DNA of 64,000 nucleotides from Hydractinia symbiolongicarpus (Eukaryota; Cnidaria; Hydrozoa; Anthoathecata; Hydractiniidae): NCBI RefSeq assembly GCF_029227915.1, contig NC_079875.1, forward strand, positions 1,674,001 to 1,738,000. Direction: 5' to 3'. The notes below the pieces were generated by a model. It searched no databases. It was not told the DNA's origin and saw only the letters and a list, made by a program, of their open reading frames with translations. A program made the position numbers and the translations under genes. Every line of letters starts with the position of its first letter. The stretch's first letter is position 1. Shown here in pieces: positions 32,603 to 44,962 of the stretch.

Positions 32603-34022
32603 AATGAGTTTACTCCCTGGGTGCTTTTTTTGTATACTTTTGACTATACGGGCCGAGTCCAGGATTTACGGGAAATCGCAGGTTTTCGTTTGCCGGCGAT
32701 TAAACTTCTTTTATTCAGCGTCTCATCAAAAATGAAAACATTTTTAAAAACTACAAGTCTCATGCGTTTTAGTGGTGAAAAAGTAATTTAAAAAATCGTT
32801 CGGGAAATGAGTTTACTCCCTGGGTACTTTCATTGTATACATTCGACTATACGGGCCAAGCCCCGGATTTACGGGAAAACGCGGGATTTCGTTTGCCGGC
32901 GATTAAACCTCTTTCATTAAGCGTCTCATCAAAAATGAAAACATTTTTGAAAACTACAAGTCTCATGCGTTTTAGTGGTGAAAAAATAATTTAAAAAATC
33001 GTTCGGGAAATGAGTTTACTCCCTGGGTACTTTCTTTGTATACTTTTGACTATACGGGCCGAGTCCGGGATTTACGGAAAATCGCGGATTTTCGTTTGCC
33101 GGCGATTAAACTTCTTTTATTCAGCGTCCCATCAAATATGAAAATATTTTTGAAAACTACAAGTGTCATGCGTTTAGTGGTAAAAAAATAATATAAAAAA
33201 TCGTTCGGGAAATGAGTTTACTCCCTGGGTACTTTCTTTGTGTACTTTTGACTATACGGGTCGAGTCCGGGGTTTACGGGAAATGGCGGGTTTTCGTTTG
33301 CCGGCGATTAAACTTCTTTCATTAACCGTCCCATCAAAAATGAAAACATTTTTGAAAACTACAAGTCTCATGCGTTTTAGTGGTGAAAAGATAATTTAAA
33401 AAATCGTTTTGGAAATGAGTTTACTCACAGGGTACTTTCTTTGTATACATTCGACTATACGGGCCAAGCCCGGGATTTACGGGAAATCGCAGGTTTTCGT
33501 TTGCCGGCGATTAAACTTCTTTCATTAACCGTCTCATCAAAAATGAAAACATTTGTGAAAACTACAATTCTCATGCGTTTTAGTGGTGAAAAAAGAAATT
33601 AAAAAATCGTTCAGGAAATGAGTTTACTCCCTGAGTACTTTCTTTGTAAACTTTGGACTATACGGGCCGAGTCCGGGATTTACGGGAAATCGCGGATTTT
33701 TGTTTGAGGGCGATTAAACTTCTTTTATTCAGCGTCTCATCAAAAATGAAAACATTTTTGAAAACTACAAGTCTCATACGTTTTAGTGGTGAAAAAATAA
33801 TTTAAAAATTTGTTCGGGAAATGAGTTTACTCACTGGGTACTTTCCTTGTATACTTTTAACTATACGGGCCGAGTCCGGGATTTACGGGAAATCGCGGGT
33901 TTTCGTTTGCCGGCGATTAAACGTCTTTTATTCAGCGTCTCATCAAAAATGAAAACATTTTTAAAAACTACAAGTTTCATGGGCTTTAGTGGTGAAATAA
34001 TAATTTAAAAAATCGTTTGGGA
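32603..34022 (+). repeat. Beta 7-mer HOR (1420 bp), copy 3
   Basis: All seven members m1-m7 are in the same order as in 28965-30384. Private changes: GGGTGCTTTTTTTG in m1, ACAATTCTC in m5 near 33565, GATTTTTGTTTG in m6 near 33696, and AAGTTTCATGGG in m7. Confidence 0.92.
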
Positions 34023-35442
34023 AATGAGTTTACTCCCTGGGTGCTCTCTTTGTATACTTTTGACTATACGGGCCGAGTCCAGGATTTACGGGAAATCGCA
34101 GGTTTTCGTTTGCCGGCGATTAAACTTCTTTTATTCAGCGTCTCATCAAAAATGAAAACATTTTTAAAAACTACAAGTCTCATGCGTTTTAGTGGTGAAA
34201 AAGTAATTTAAAAAATCGTTCGGGAAATGAGTTTACTCCCTGGGTACTTTCATTGTATACATTCGACTATACGGGCCAAGCCCCGGATTTACGGGAAAAC
34301 GCGGGATTTCGTTTGCCGGCGATTAAACCTCTTTCATTAAGCGTCTCATCAAAAATGAAAACATTTTTGAAAACTACAAGTCTCATGCGTTTTAGTGGTG
34401 AAAAAATAATTTAAAAAATCGTTCGGGAAATGAGTTTACTCCCTGGGTACTTTCTTTGTATACTTTTGACTATACGGGCCGAGTCCGGGATTTACGGAAA
34501 ATCGCGGATTTTCGTTTGCCGGCGATTAAACTTCTTTTATTCAGCGTCCCATCAAATATGAAAATATTTTTGAAAACTACAAGTGTCATGCGTTTAGTGG
34601 TAAAAAAATAATATAAAAAATCGTTCGGGAAATGAGTTTACTCCCTGGGTACTTTCTTTGTGTACTTTTGACTATACGGGTCGAGTCCGGGGTTTACGGG
34701 AAATGGCGGGTTTTCGTTTGCCGGCGATTAAACTTCTTTCATTAACCGTCCCATCAAAAATGAAAACATTTTTGAAAACTACAAGTCTCATGCGTTTTAG
34801 TGGTGAAAAGATAATTTAAAAAATCGTTTTGGAAATGAGTTTACTCACAGGGTACTTTCTTTGTATACATTCGACTATACGGGCCAAGCCCGGGATTTAC
34901 GGGAAATCGCAGGTTTTCGTTTGCCGGCGATTAAACTTCTTTCATTAACCGTCTCATCAAAAATGAAAACATTTGTGAAAACTACAAGTCTCATTCGTTT
35001 TAGTGGTGAAAAAAGAAATTAAAAAATCGTTCAGGAAATGAGTTTACTCCCTGAGTACTTTCTTTGTAAACTTTGGACTATACGGGCCGAGTCCGGGATT
35101 TACGGGAAATCGCGGATTTTCGTTTGAGGGCGATTAAACTTCTTTTATTCAGCGTCTCATCAAAAATAAAAACATTTTTGAAAACTACAAGTCTCATGCG
35201 TTGTAGTGGTGAAAAAATAATTTAAAAAATCGTTCGGAAAATGAGTTTACTCCCTGGGTACTTTCTTTGTATACTTTTGACTATACGGGCCGAGTCCGGG
35301 ATTTACGGGAAATCGCGGGTTTTCGTTTGCCGGCGATTAAACGTCTTTTATTCAGCGTCTCATCAAAAATGAAAACATTTTTAAAAACTACAAGTCTCAT
35401 GGGCTTTAGTGGTGAAATAATAATTTAAAAAATCGTTTGGGA
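34023..35442 (+). repeat. Beta 7-mer HOR (1420 bp), copy 4, last member substituted
   Basis: m1-m6 are as in the other copies. The seventh monomer (about 35240-35442) is the near-consensus form seen at 28167 and 30791, not the TCACTGGG / CCTTG form, so the copy switches to the cassette path and is followed by the truncated m1. One m6 has AAAATAAAAAC near 35165 where others have AAAATGAAAAC. Confidence 0.88.
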
Positions 35443-35631
35443 AACGAGTTTACTCCCTGGGTGCTTTCTTTGTATACTTTTGACTATACGGGCCGAGTCC
35501 AGGATTTACGGGAAATCGCAGGCGATTAAACTTCTTTTATTCAGCGTCTCATCAAAAATGAAAACATTTTTAAAAACTACAAGTCTCATGCGTTTTAGTG
35601 GTGAAAAAGTAATTTAAAAAATCGTTCGGGA
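35443..35631 (+). repeat. Truncated 189-bp monomer, copy 3
   Basis: It carries the same 14-bp loss and GGAAACGAG start as at 28370 and 30994. Its right end differs: it finishes with CATGCGTTTTAG and the AAAGTAATTTA linker, as full-length m1 does, so it has exchanged its right half or kept the ancestral end. Confidence 0.9.
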
Positions 35632-35834
35632 AATGAGTTTACTCCCTGGGTAATTTCTTTGTATACATTCGACTATACGGGTCAAGCCCCGGATTTACGG
35701 GAAAACGCGGGATTTCGTTTGCCGGCGATTAAACCTCTTTCATTAAGCGTCTTATCAAAAATGAAAACATTTTTGAAAACTACAAGTCCCATGCGTTTTA
35801 GTGGTGAAAAGATAATTTAAAAAATCGTTCGGGA

Positions 35835-37862
35835 AATGAGTTTACTCCCTGGGTACTTTCTTTGTATACTTTTGACTATACGGGCCGAGTCCGGGATTTA
35901 CGGAAAATCGCGGATTTTCGTCTGCCGGCGATTAAACTTCTTTTATTCAGCGTCCCATCAAATATGAAAATATTTTTGAAAACTACAAGTGTCATGCGTT
36001 TAGTGGTAAAAAAATAATATAAAAAATCGTTCGGGAAATGAGTTTACTCCCTGGGTACTTTCTTTGTGTACTTTTGACTATACGGGTCGAGTCCGGGGTT
36101 TACGGGAAATGGCGGGTTTTCGTTTGCCGGCGATTAAACTTCTTTCATTAACCGTCTCATCAAAAATGAAAACATTTTTGAAAACTACAAGTCTCATGCG
36201 TTTTAGTGGTGAAAAGATAATTTAAAAAATCGTTTTGGAAATGAGTTTACTCACATGGTACTTTCTTTGTATACATTCGACTATACGGGCCAAGCCCGGG
36301 ATTTACGGGAAATCGCAGGTTTTCGTTTGCCGGCGATTAAACTTCTTTCATTAACCGTCTCATCAAAAATGAAAACATTTGTGAAAACTACAAGTCTCAT
36401 GCGTTTTAGTGGTGAAAAAAAAAATTAAAAAATCGTTCAGGAAATGAGTTTACTCCCTGGGTACTTTCTTTGTATACTTTGGACTATACGGGCCGAGTCC
36501 GGGATTTACGGGAAATCGCGGATTTTCGTTTGAGGGCGATTAAACTTCTTTTATTCAGCGTCTCATCAAAAATGAAAACATTTTTGAAAACTACAAGTCT
36601 CATGCGTTGTAGTGGTGAAAAAATAATTTAAAAAATCGTTCGGAAAATGAGTTTACTCCCTGGGTACTTTCTTTGTGTACTTTCGACTATACGGGCCGCG
36701 TTCGGGGTTTACGGGAAATGGCGGGTTTTCGTTTGCCGGCGATTAAAATTCTTTTATTCAGCGTCTCATCAAAAATGAAAACATTTTTAAAAACTACAAA
36801 TTTCATGCGTTGTAGTGGTGAAAAAATAATTTAAAAAATCGTTCGGGAAATGAGTTTACTCCCTGGGTACTTTCTTTGTATACTTTTGACTATACGGGCC
36901 GAGTCCGGGATTTACGGAAAATCGCGGATTTTCGTTTGCCGGCGATTAAACTTCTTTTATTCAGCGTCCCATCAAATATGAAAATATTTTTGAAAACTAC
37001 AAGTGTCATGCGTTTAGTGGTAAAAAAATAATATAAAAAATCGTTCGGGAAATGAGTTTACTCCCTGGGTACTTTCTTTGTGTACTTTTGACTATACGGG
37101 TCGAGTCCGGGGTTTACGGGAAATGGCGGGTTTTCGTTTGCCGGCGATTAAACTTCTTTCATTAACCGTCTCATCAAAAATGAAAACATTTTTGAAAACT
37201 ACAAGTCTCATGCGTTTTAGTGGTGAAAAGATAATTTAAAAAATCGTTTTGGAAATGAGTTTACTCACATGGTACTTTCTTTGTATACATTCGACTATAC
37301 GGGCCAAGCCCGGGATTTACGGGAAATCGCAGGTTTTCGTTTGCCGGCGATTAAACTTCTTTCATTAACCGTCTCATCAAAAATGAAAACATTTGTGAAA
37401 ACTACAAGTCTCATGCGTTTTAGTGGTGAAAAAAAAAATTAAAAAATCGTTCAGGAAATGAGTTTACTCCCTGGGTACTTTCTTTGTATACTTTGGACTA
37501 TACGGGCCGAGTCCGGGATTTACGGGAAATCGCGGATTTTCGTTTGAGGGCGATTAAACTTCTTTTATTCAGCGTCTCATCAAAAATGAAAACATTTTTG
37601 AAAACTACAAGTCTCATGCGTTGTAGTGGTGAAAAAATAATTTAAAAAATCGTTCGGAAAATGAGTTTACTCCCTGGGTACTTTCTTTGTATACTTTTGA
37701 CTATACGGGCCGCGTTCGGGGTTTACGGGAAATGGCGGGTTTTCGTTTGCCGGCGATTAAAATTCTTTTATTCAGCGTCTCATCAAAAATGAAAACATTT
37801 TTAAAAACTACAAGTTTCATGCGTTGTAGTGGTGAAAAAATAATTTAAAAAATAGTTCGGAA
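35835..37862 (+). repeat. Beta 5-mer HOR in tandem (1014 bp x 2)
   Basis: The unit [m3, m4, m5, m6-like, GGCCGCGTTCGGGG type] occupies 35835-36848 and 36849-37862. m5 has the shared variant TCACATGG and CATTTGTG. The last member carries GATTAAAATTC and AAATTTC or AAGTTTC with GCGTTGTAG. Copy 1 has GTGTACTTTCGAC where copy 2 has GTATACTTTTGAC in this member. Confidence 0.88.
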
Positions 37863-38268
37863 AATGAGTTTACTCCCTGGGTAATTTCTTTGTATACTTT
37901 TGACTATACGGGCCGAGTCCGGGGTTTACGGGAAATGGCGGGTTTTCGTTTGCCGGCGATTTAACTTCTTTTATTCAGCGTCTCATCAAAAATGAAAACA
38001 TTTTTAAAAACTACAAGTCTCATACGTTTTAGTGGTGAAAAAATAATTTAAAAATTCGTTCGGGAAATGAGTTTACTCACTGGGTACTTTCCTTGTATAC
38101 TTTTAACTATACGGGCCGAGTCCGGGATTTACGGGAAATCGAGGGTTTTCGTTTGCCGGCGAATAAACTTCTTTTATTCAGCGTCTCATCAAAAATGAAA
38201 ACATTTTCAAAAACTACAAGTCTCATGGGCTTTAGTGGTGAAATAATAATTTAAAAAATCGTTTGGGA
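37863..38268 (+). repeat. Beta p-q pair
   Basis: Two monomers: one with CTGGGTAATTTC and GGCGATTTAAC (p), and one with TCACTGGG, CCTTGTATAC, AAATCGAGGG, GCGAATAAAC and CATTTTCAAAAAC (q). The pair recurs before each m1 of the 14/15-mers (near 40703 and 43746) and again in the 4-mers at 49629 and 50441. Confidence 0.82.
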
Positions 38269-41108
38269 AATGAGTTTACTCCCTGGGTACTTTCTTTGTA
38301 TACTTTTGACTATACGGGCCGAGTCCAGGATTTACGGGAAATCGCAGGTTTTCGTTTGCCGGCGATTAAACTTCTTTTATTCAGCGTCTCATCAAAAATG
38401 AAAACATTTTTGAAAACTACAAGTCTCATGCGTTTTAATGGTGAAAAAGTAATTCTAAAAATCGTTCGGAAAATGAGTTTACTCCCTGGGTACTTTCTTT
38501 GTATACATTCGACTATACGGGCCAAGCCCCGGATTTACGGGAAAACGTGGGATTTCGTTTGCCGGCGATTAAACCTCTTTCATTAAGCGTCTCATCAAAA
38601 ATGAAAACATTTTTGAAAACTACAAGTCTCATGCGTTTTAGTGGTGAAAAAATAATTTAAAAAATCGTTCGGGAAATGAGTTTACTCCCTGGGTACTTTC
38701 TTTGTATACTTTTGACTATACGGGCCGAGTCCGGGATTTACGGAAAATGGCGGATTTTCGTGTGCCGGCGATTAAACTTCTTTTATTCAGCGTCCCATCA
38801 AATATGAAAATATTTTTGAAAACTACAAGTGTCATGCGTTTAGTGGTAAAAAAATAATATAAAAAATCGTTCGGGAAATGAGTTTACTCCCTGGGTACTT
38901 TCTTTGTATACTTTTGACTATACGGGTCGAGTCCGGGGTTTACGGCAAATGGCGGGTTTTCGTTTGCCGGCGATTAAACTTCTTTCATTAGCCGTCTCAT
39001 CAAAAATGAAAACAATTTTGAAAACTACAAGTCTCATGCGTTTTAGTGGTGAATAAATGAATTAAAAAATCGTTTTGGAAATGAGTTTACTCACAGGGTA
39101 CTTTCTTTGTATACATTCGACTATACGGGTCGAGTCCGGGGTTTACGGGAAATCGCGGGTTTTCGTTTGCCGGCGATTAAACTTCTTTCATTAACCGTCT
39201 CATCAAAAATGAAAACATTTTTGAAAACTACAAGTCTCATGTGTTTTAGTGGTGAAAAAATAATTTAAAAAATCGTTCGGAAAATGAGTTTACTCCCTGG
39301 GTACTTTCTTTGTATACTTTTGACTATACGGGCCGAGTTCGGGGTTTACGGGAAATGGCGGGTTTTCGTTTGCCGGCGATTAAACTTCTTTTATTCAGCG
39401 TCTCATCAAAAATGAAAACATTTTTAAAAACTACAAGTCTCATGCGTTTTAGTGGTGAAAAAGTAATTCTAAAAATTGTTCGGAAAATGAGTTTACTCCC
39501 TGGGTACTTTCTTTGTATACATTCGACTATACGGGCCAAGCCCCGGATTTACGGGAAAACGCGGGATTTCGTTTGCCGGCGATTAAACCTCTTTCATTAA
39601 GCGTCTCATCAAAAATGAAAACATTTTTGAAAACTACAAGTCTCATGCGTTTTAGTGGTGAAAAAATAATTTAAAAAATCGTTCGGGAAATGAGTTTACT
39701 CCCTGGGTACTTTCTTTGTATACTTTTGACTATACGGGCCGAGTCCGGGATTTACGGAAAATCGCGGATTTTCGTTTGCCGGCGATTAAACTTCTTTTAT
39801 TCAGCGTCCCATCAAATATGAAAATATTTTTGAAAACTACAAGTGTCATGCGTTTAGTGGTAAAAAAATAATATAAAAAATCGTTCGGGAAATGAGTGTA
39901 CTCCCTGGGTACTTTCTTTGTATACTTTTGACTATACGGGTCGAGTCCGGGGTTTACGGCAAATGGCGGGTTTTCGTTTGCCGGCGATTAAACTTCTTTC
40001 ATTAGCCGTCTCATCAAAAATGAAAACAATTTTGAAAACTACAAGTCTCATGCGTTTTAGTGGTGAAAAGATAATTTAAAAAATCGTTTTGGAAATGAGT
40101 TTACTCACAGGGTACTTTCTTTGTATACATTCGACTATACGGGCCAAGCCCGGGGTTTATGGGAAATCGCGGGTTTTCGTTTGCCGGCGATTAAACTGCT
40201 TTCATTAACCGTCTCATCAAAAATGAAAACATTTTTGAAAACTACAAGTCTCATGTGTTTTAGTGGTGAAAAAATAATTTAAAAAATCGTTCGGAAAATG
40301 AGTTTACTCCCTGGGTACTTTCTTTGTATACTTTTGACTATACGGGCCGAGTTCGGGGTTTACGGGAAATGGCGGGTTTTCGTTTGCCGGCGATTAAACT
40401 TCTTTTATTCAGCGTCTCATCAAAAATGAAAACATTTTTAAAAACTACAAGTCTCATGCGTTTTAGTGGTGAAAAAGTAATTCTAAAAATCGTTCGGAAA
40501 ATGAGTTTACTCCCTGGGTACTTTCTTTGTATACTTTTGACTATACGGGCTGCGTTCGGGGTTTACGGGAAATGGCGGGTTTTCGTTTGCCGGCGATTAA
40601 AATTCTTTTATTCAGCGTCTCATCAAAAATGAAAACATTTTTAAAAACTACAAGTTTCATGCGTTGTAGTGGTGAAAAAATAATTTAAAAAATAGTTCGG
40701 AAAATGAGTTTACTCCCTGGGTAATTTCTTTGTATACTTTTGACTATACGGGCCGAGTCCGGGGTTTACGGGAAATGGCGGGTTTTCGTTTGCCGGCGAT
40801 TTAACTTCTTTTATTCAGCGTCTCATCAAAAATGAAAACATTTTTAAAAACTACAAGTCTCATACGTTTTAGTGGTGAAAAAATAATTTAAAAATTCGTT
40901 CGGGAAATGAGTTTACTCACTGGGTACTTTCCTTGTATACTTTTAACTATACGGGCCGAGTCCGGGATTTACGGGAAATCGAGGGTTTTCGTTTGCCGGC
41001 GAATAAACTTCTTTTATTCAGCGTCTCATCAAAAATGAAAACATTTTCAAAAACTACAAGTCTCATGGGCTTTAGTGGTGAAATAATAATTTAAAAAATC
41101 GTTTGGGA
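38269..41108 (+). repeat. Beta 14-mer HOR (2840 bp)
   Basis: Order: m1, m2, m3, m4, m5-hybrid, n, m2, m3, m4, m5, n, o, p, q. Here n is GGCCGAGTTCGGGG with the GTAATTCTAAAAA linker, and o is GGCTGCGTTCGGGG with ATTAAAATTC. m1 carries TTTTAATGGTG. m4 has TTTACGGCAAATGG and TTAGCCG. The internal 5-mer [m2, m3, m4, m5, n] is present nearly twice, which makes this a nested HOR. The first m5 is a hybrid (about 39080-39282) with TACGGGTCGAG in an ATTCGAC monomer. Confidence 0.9.
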
Positions 41109-44100
41109 AATGAGTTTACTCTCTGGGTACTTTCTTTGTATACTTTTGACTATACGGGCCGAGTCCAGGATTTACGGGAAATCGCAGGTTTTCGTTTGCC
41201 GGCGATTAAACTTCTTTTATTCAGCGTCTCATCAAAAATGAAAACATTTTTGAAAACTACAAGTCTCATGCGTTTTAATGGTGAAAAAGTAATTCTAAAA
41301 ATCGTTCGGAAAATGAGTTTACTCCCTGGGTACTTTCTTTGTATACATTCGACTATACGGGCCAAGCCCCGGATTTACGGGAAAACGCGGGATTTCGTTT
41401 GCCGGCGATTAAACCTCTTTCATTAAGCGTCTCATCAAAAATGAAAACATTTTTGAAAACTACAAGTCTCATGCGTTTTAGTGGTGAAAAAATAATTTAA
41501 AAAATCTTTCGGGAAATGAGTTTACTCCCTGGGTACTTTCTTTGTATACTTTTGACTATACGGGCCGAGTCCGGGATTTACGGAAAATGGCGGATTTTCG
41601 TTTGCCGGCGATTAAACTTCTTTTATTCAGCGTCCCATCAAATATGAAAATATTTTTGAAAACTACAAGTGTCATGCGTTTAGTGGTAAAAAAATAATAT
41701 AAAAAATCGTTCGGGAAATGAGTTTACTCCCTGGGTACTTTCTTTGTATACTTTTGACTATACGGGTCGAGTCCGGGGTTTACGGCAAATGGCGGGTTTT
41801 CGTTTGCCGGCGATTAAACTTCTTTCATTAGCCGTCTCATCAAAAATGAAAACAATTTTGAAAACTACAAGTCTCATGCGTTTTAGTGGTGAAAAGATAA
41901 TTTAAAAAATCGTTTTGGAAATGAGTTTACTCACAGGGTACTTTCTTTGTATACATTCGACTATACGGGCCAAGCCCGGGGTTTATGGGAAATCGCGGGT
42001 TTTCGTTTGCCGGCGATTAAACTTCTTTCATTAACCGTCTCATCAAAAATGAAAACATTTTTGAAAACTACAAGTCTCATGTGTTTTAGTGGTGAAAAAA
42101 TAATTTAAAAAATCGTTCGGAAAATGAGTTTACTCCCTGGGTACTTTCTTTGTATACTTTTGACTATACGGGCCGAGTTCGGGGTTTACGGGAAATGGCG
42201 GGTTTTCGTTTGCCGGCGATTAAACTTCTTTTATTCAGCGTCTCATCAAAAATGAAAACATTTTTAAAAACTACAAGTCTCATGCGTTTTAGTGGTGAAA
42301 AAGTAATTCTAAAAATTGTTCGGAAAATGAGTTTACTCCCTGGGTACTTTCTTTGTATACATTCGACTATACGGGCCAAGCCCCGGATTTACGGGAAAAC
42401 GCGGGATTTCGTTTGCCGGCGATTAAACCTCTTTCATTAAGCGTCTCATCAAAAATGAAAACATTTTTGAAAACTACAAGTCTCATGCGTTTTAGTGGTG
42501 AAAAAATAATTTAAAAAATCGTTCGGGAAATGAGTTTACTCCCTGGGTACTTTCTTTGTATACTTTTGACTATACGGGCCGAGTCCGGGATTTACGGAAA
42601 ATCGCGGATTTTCGTTTGCCGGCGATTAAACTTCTTTTATTCAGCGTCCCATCAAATATGAAAATATTTTTGAAAACTACAAGTGTCATGCGTTTAGTGG
42701 TAAAAAAATAATATAAAAAATCGTTCGGGAAATGAGTGTACTCCCTGGGTACTTTCTTTGTATACTTTTGACTATACGGGTCGAGTCCGGGGTTTACGGC
42801 AAATGGCGGGTTTTCGTTTGCCGGCGATTAAACTTCTTTCATTAGCCGTCTCATCAAAAATGAAAACAATTTTGAAAACTACAAGTCTCATGCGTTTTAG
42901 TGGTGAAAAGATAATTTAAAAAATCGTTTTGGAAATGAGTTTACTCACAGGGTACTTTCTTTGTATACATTCGACTATACGGGCCAAGCCCGGGGTTTAT
43001 GGGAAATCGCGGGTTTTCGTTTGCCGGCGATTAAACTGCTTTCATTAACCGTCTCATCAAAAATGAAAACATTTTTGAAAACTACAAGTCTCATGTGTTT
43101 TAGTGGTGAAAAAATAATTTAAAAAATCGTTCGGAAAATGAGTGTACTCCCTGGGTACTTTCTTTGTATACTTTTGACTATACGGGCCGAGTTCGGGGTT
43201 TACGGGAAATGGCGGGTTTTCGTTTGCCGGCGATTAAACTTCTTTTATTCAGCGTCTCATCAAAAATGAAAACATTTTTAAAAACTACAAGTCTCATGCG
43301 TTTTAGTGGTGAAAAAGTAATTCTAAAAATCGTTCGGAAAATGAGTTTACTCCCTGGGTACTTTCTTTGTATACATTCGACTATACGGGCCAAGCCCCGG
43401 ATTTACGGGAAAACGCGGGATTTCGTTTGCCGGCGATTAAACCTCTTTCATTAAGCGTCTCATCAAAAATGAAAACATTTTTGAAAACTACAAGTCTCAT
43501 GCGTTTTAGTGGTGAAAAAATAATTTAAAAAATCGTTCGGGAAATGAGTTTACTCCCTGGGTACTTTCTTTGTATACTTTTGACTATACGGGCCGCGTTC
43601 GGGGTTTACGGGAAATGGCGGGTTTTCGTTTGCCGGCGATTAAAATTCTTTTATTCAGCGTCTCATCAAAAATGAAAACATTTTTAAAAACTACAAGTTT
43701 CATGCGTTGTAGTGGTAAAAAAATAATTTAAAAAATAGTTCGGAAAATGAGTTTACTCCCTGGGTAATTTCTTTGTATACTTTTGACTATACGGGCCGAG
43801 TCCGGGGTTTACGGGAAATGGCGGGTTTTCGTTTGCCGGCGATTTAACTTCTTTTATTCAGCGTCTCATCAAAAATGAAAACATTTTTAAAAACTACAAG
43901 TCTCATACGTTTTAGTGGTGAAAAAATAATTTAAAAATTCGTTCGGGAAATGAGTTTACTCACTGGGTACTTTCCTTGTATACTTTTAACTATACGGGCC
44001 GAGTCCGGGATTTACGGGAAATCGAGGGTTTTCGTTTGCCGGCGAATAAACTTCTTTTATTCAGCGTCTCATCAAAAATGAAAACATTTTCAAAAACTAC

Positions 44101-44151
44101 AAGTCTCATGGGCTTTAGTGGTGAAATAATAATTTAAAAAATCGTTTGGGA
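41109..44151 (+). repeat. Beta 15-mer HOR (3043 bp)
   Basis: Order: m1, m2, m3, m4, m5, n, m2, m3, m4, m5, n, m2, o, p, q. It is the 14-mer with a regular m5 and one additional m2 before o. The internal 5-mer block 42123-43136 equals 39283-40296, including the private GAGTGTACTCC variant (near 42738 and 39894). m1 starts with TCTCTGGG in this copy. Confidence 0.9.
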
Positions 44152-44962
44152 AATGAGTTTACTCCCTGGGTACTTTCTTTGTATACTTTTGACTATACGG
44201 GCCGAGTCCAGGATTTACGGGAAATCGCAGGTTTTCGTTTGCCGGCGATTAAACTTCTTTTATTCAGCGTCTCATCAAAAATGAAAACATTTTTGAAAAC
44301 TACAAGTCTCATGCGTTTTAATGGTGAAAAAGTAATTCTAAAAATCGTTCGGGAAATGAGTTTACTCCCTGGGTACTTTCTTTGTATACTTTTGACTATA
44401 CGGGCCGAGTCCGGGATTTACGGAAAATGGCGGATTTTCGTTTGCCGGAGATTAAACTTCTTTTATTCAGCGTCCCATCAAATATGAAAATATTTTTGAA
44501 AACTACAAGTGTCATGCGTTTAGTGGTAAAAAAATAATATAAAAAATCGTTCGGGAAATGAGTTTACTCCCTGGGTACTTTCTTTGTATACTTTTGACTA
44601 TACGGGTCGAGTCCGGGGTTTACGGCAAATGGCGGGTTTTCGTTTGCCGGCGATTAAACTTCTTTCATTAGCCGTCTCATCAAAAATGAAAACAATTTTG
44701 AAAACTACAAGTCTCATGCGTTTTAGTGGTGAAAAGATAATTTAAAAAATCGTTTTGGAAATGAGTTTACTCACAGGGTACTTTCTTTGTATACATTCGA
44801 CTATACGGGCCAAGCCCGGGGTTTATGGGAAATCGCGGGTTTTCGTTTGCCGGCGATTAAACTTCTTTCATTAACCGTCTCATCAAAAATGAAAACATTT
44901 TTGAAAACTACAAGTCTCATGTGTTTTAGTGGTGAAAAAATAATTTAAAAAATCGTTCGGAA
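44152..44962 (+). repeat. Third 14/15-mer start, cut short (m1, m3, m4, m5)
   Basis: m1 with TTTTAATGGTG and the GTAATTCTAAAAA linker is followed directly by m3 (GGAAAATGGCGG, GCCGGAGATT), skipping m2. m4 and m5 follow, then n at 44963. The absence of one in-register monomer at this point keeps an open frame across the m1-m3 junction. Confidence 0.82.

Noticed and set aside
38263-38586. 107-codon plus-strand frame crossing two monomers in different registers
   Set aside because: It arises from the TTCTAAAAA linker variant, which removes the usual in-frame stop. The second half is a different reading frame of the same satellite, so no consistent protein is encoded. It begins with TTG.
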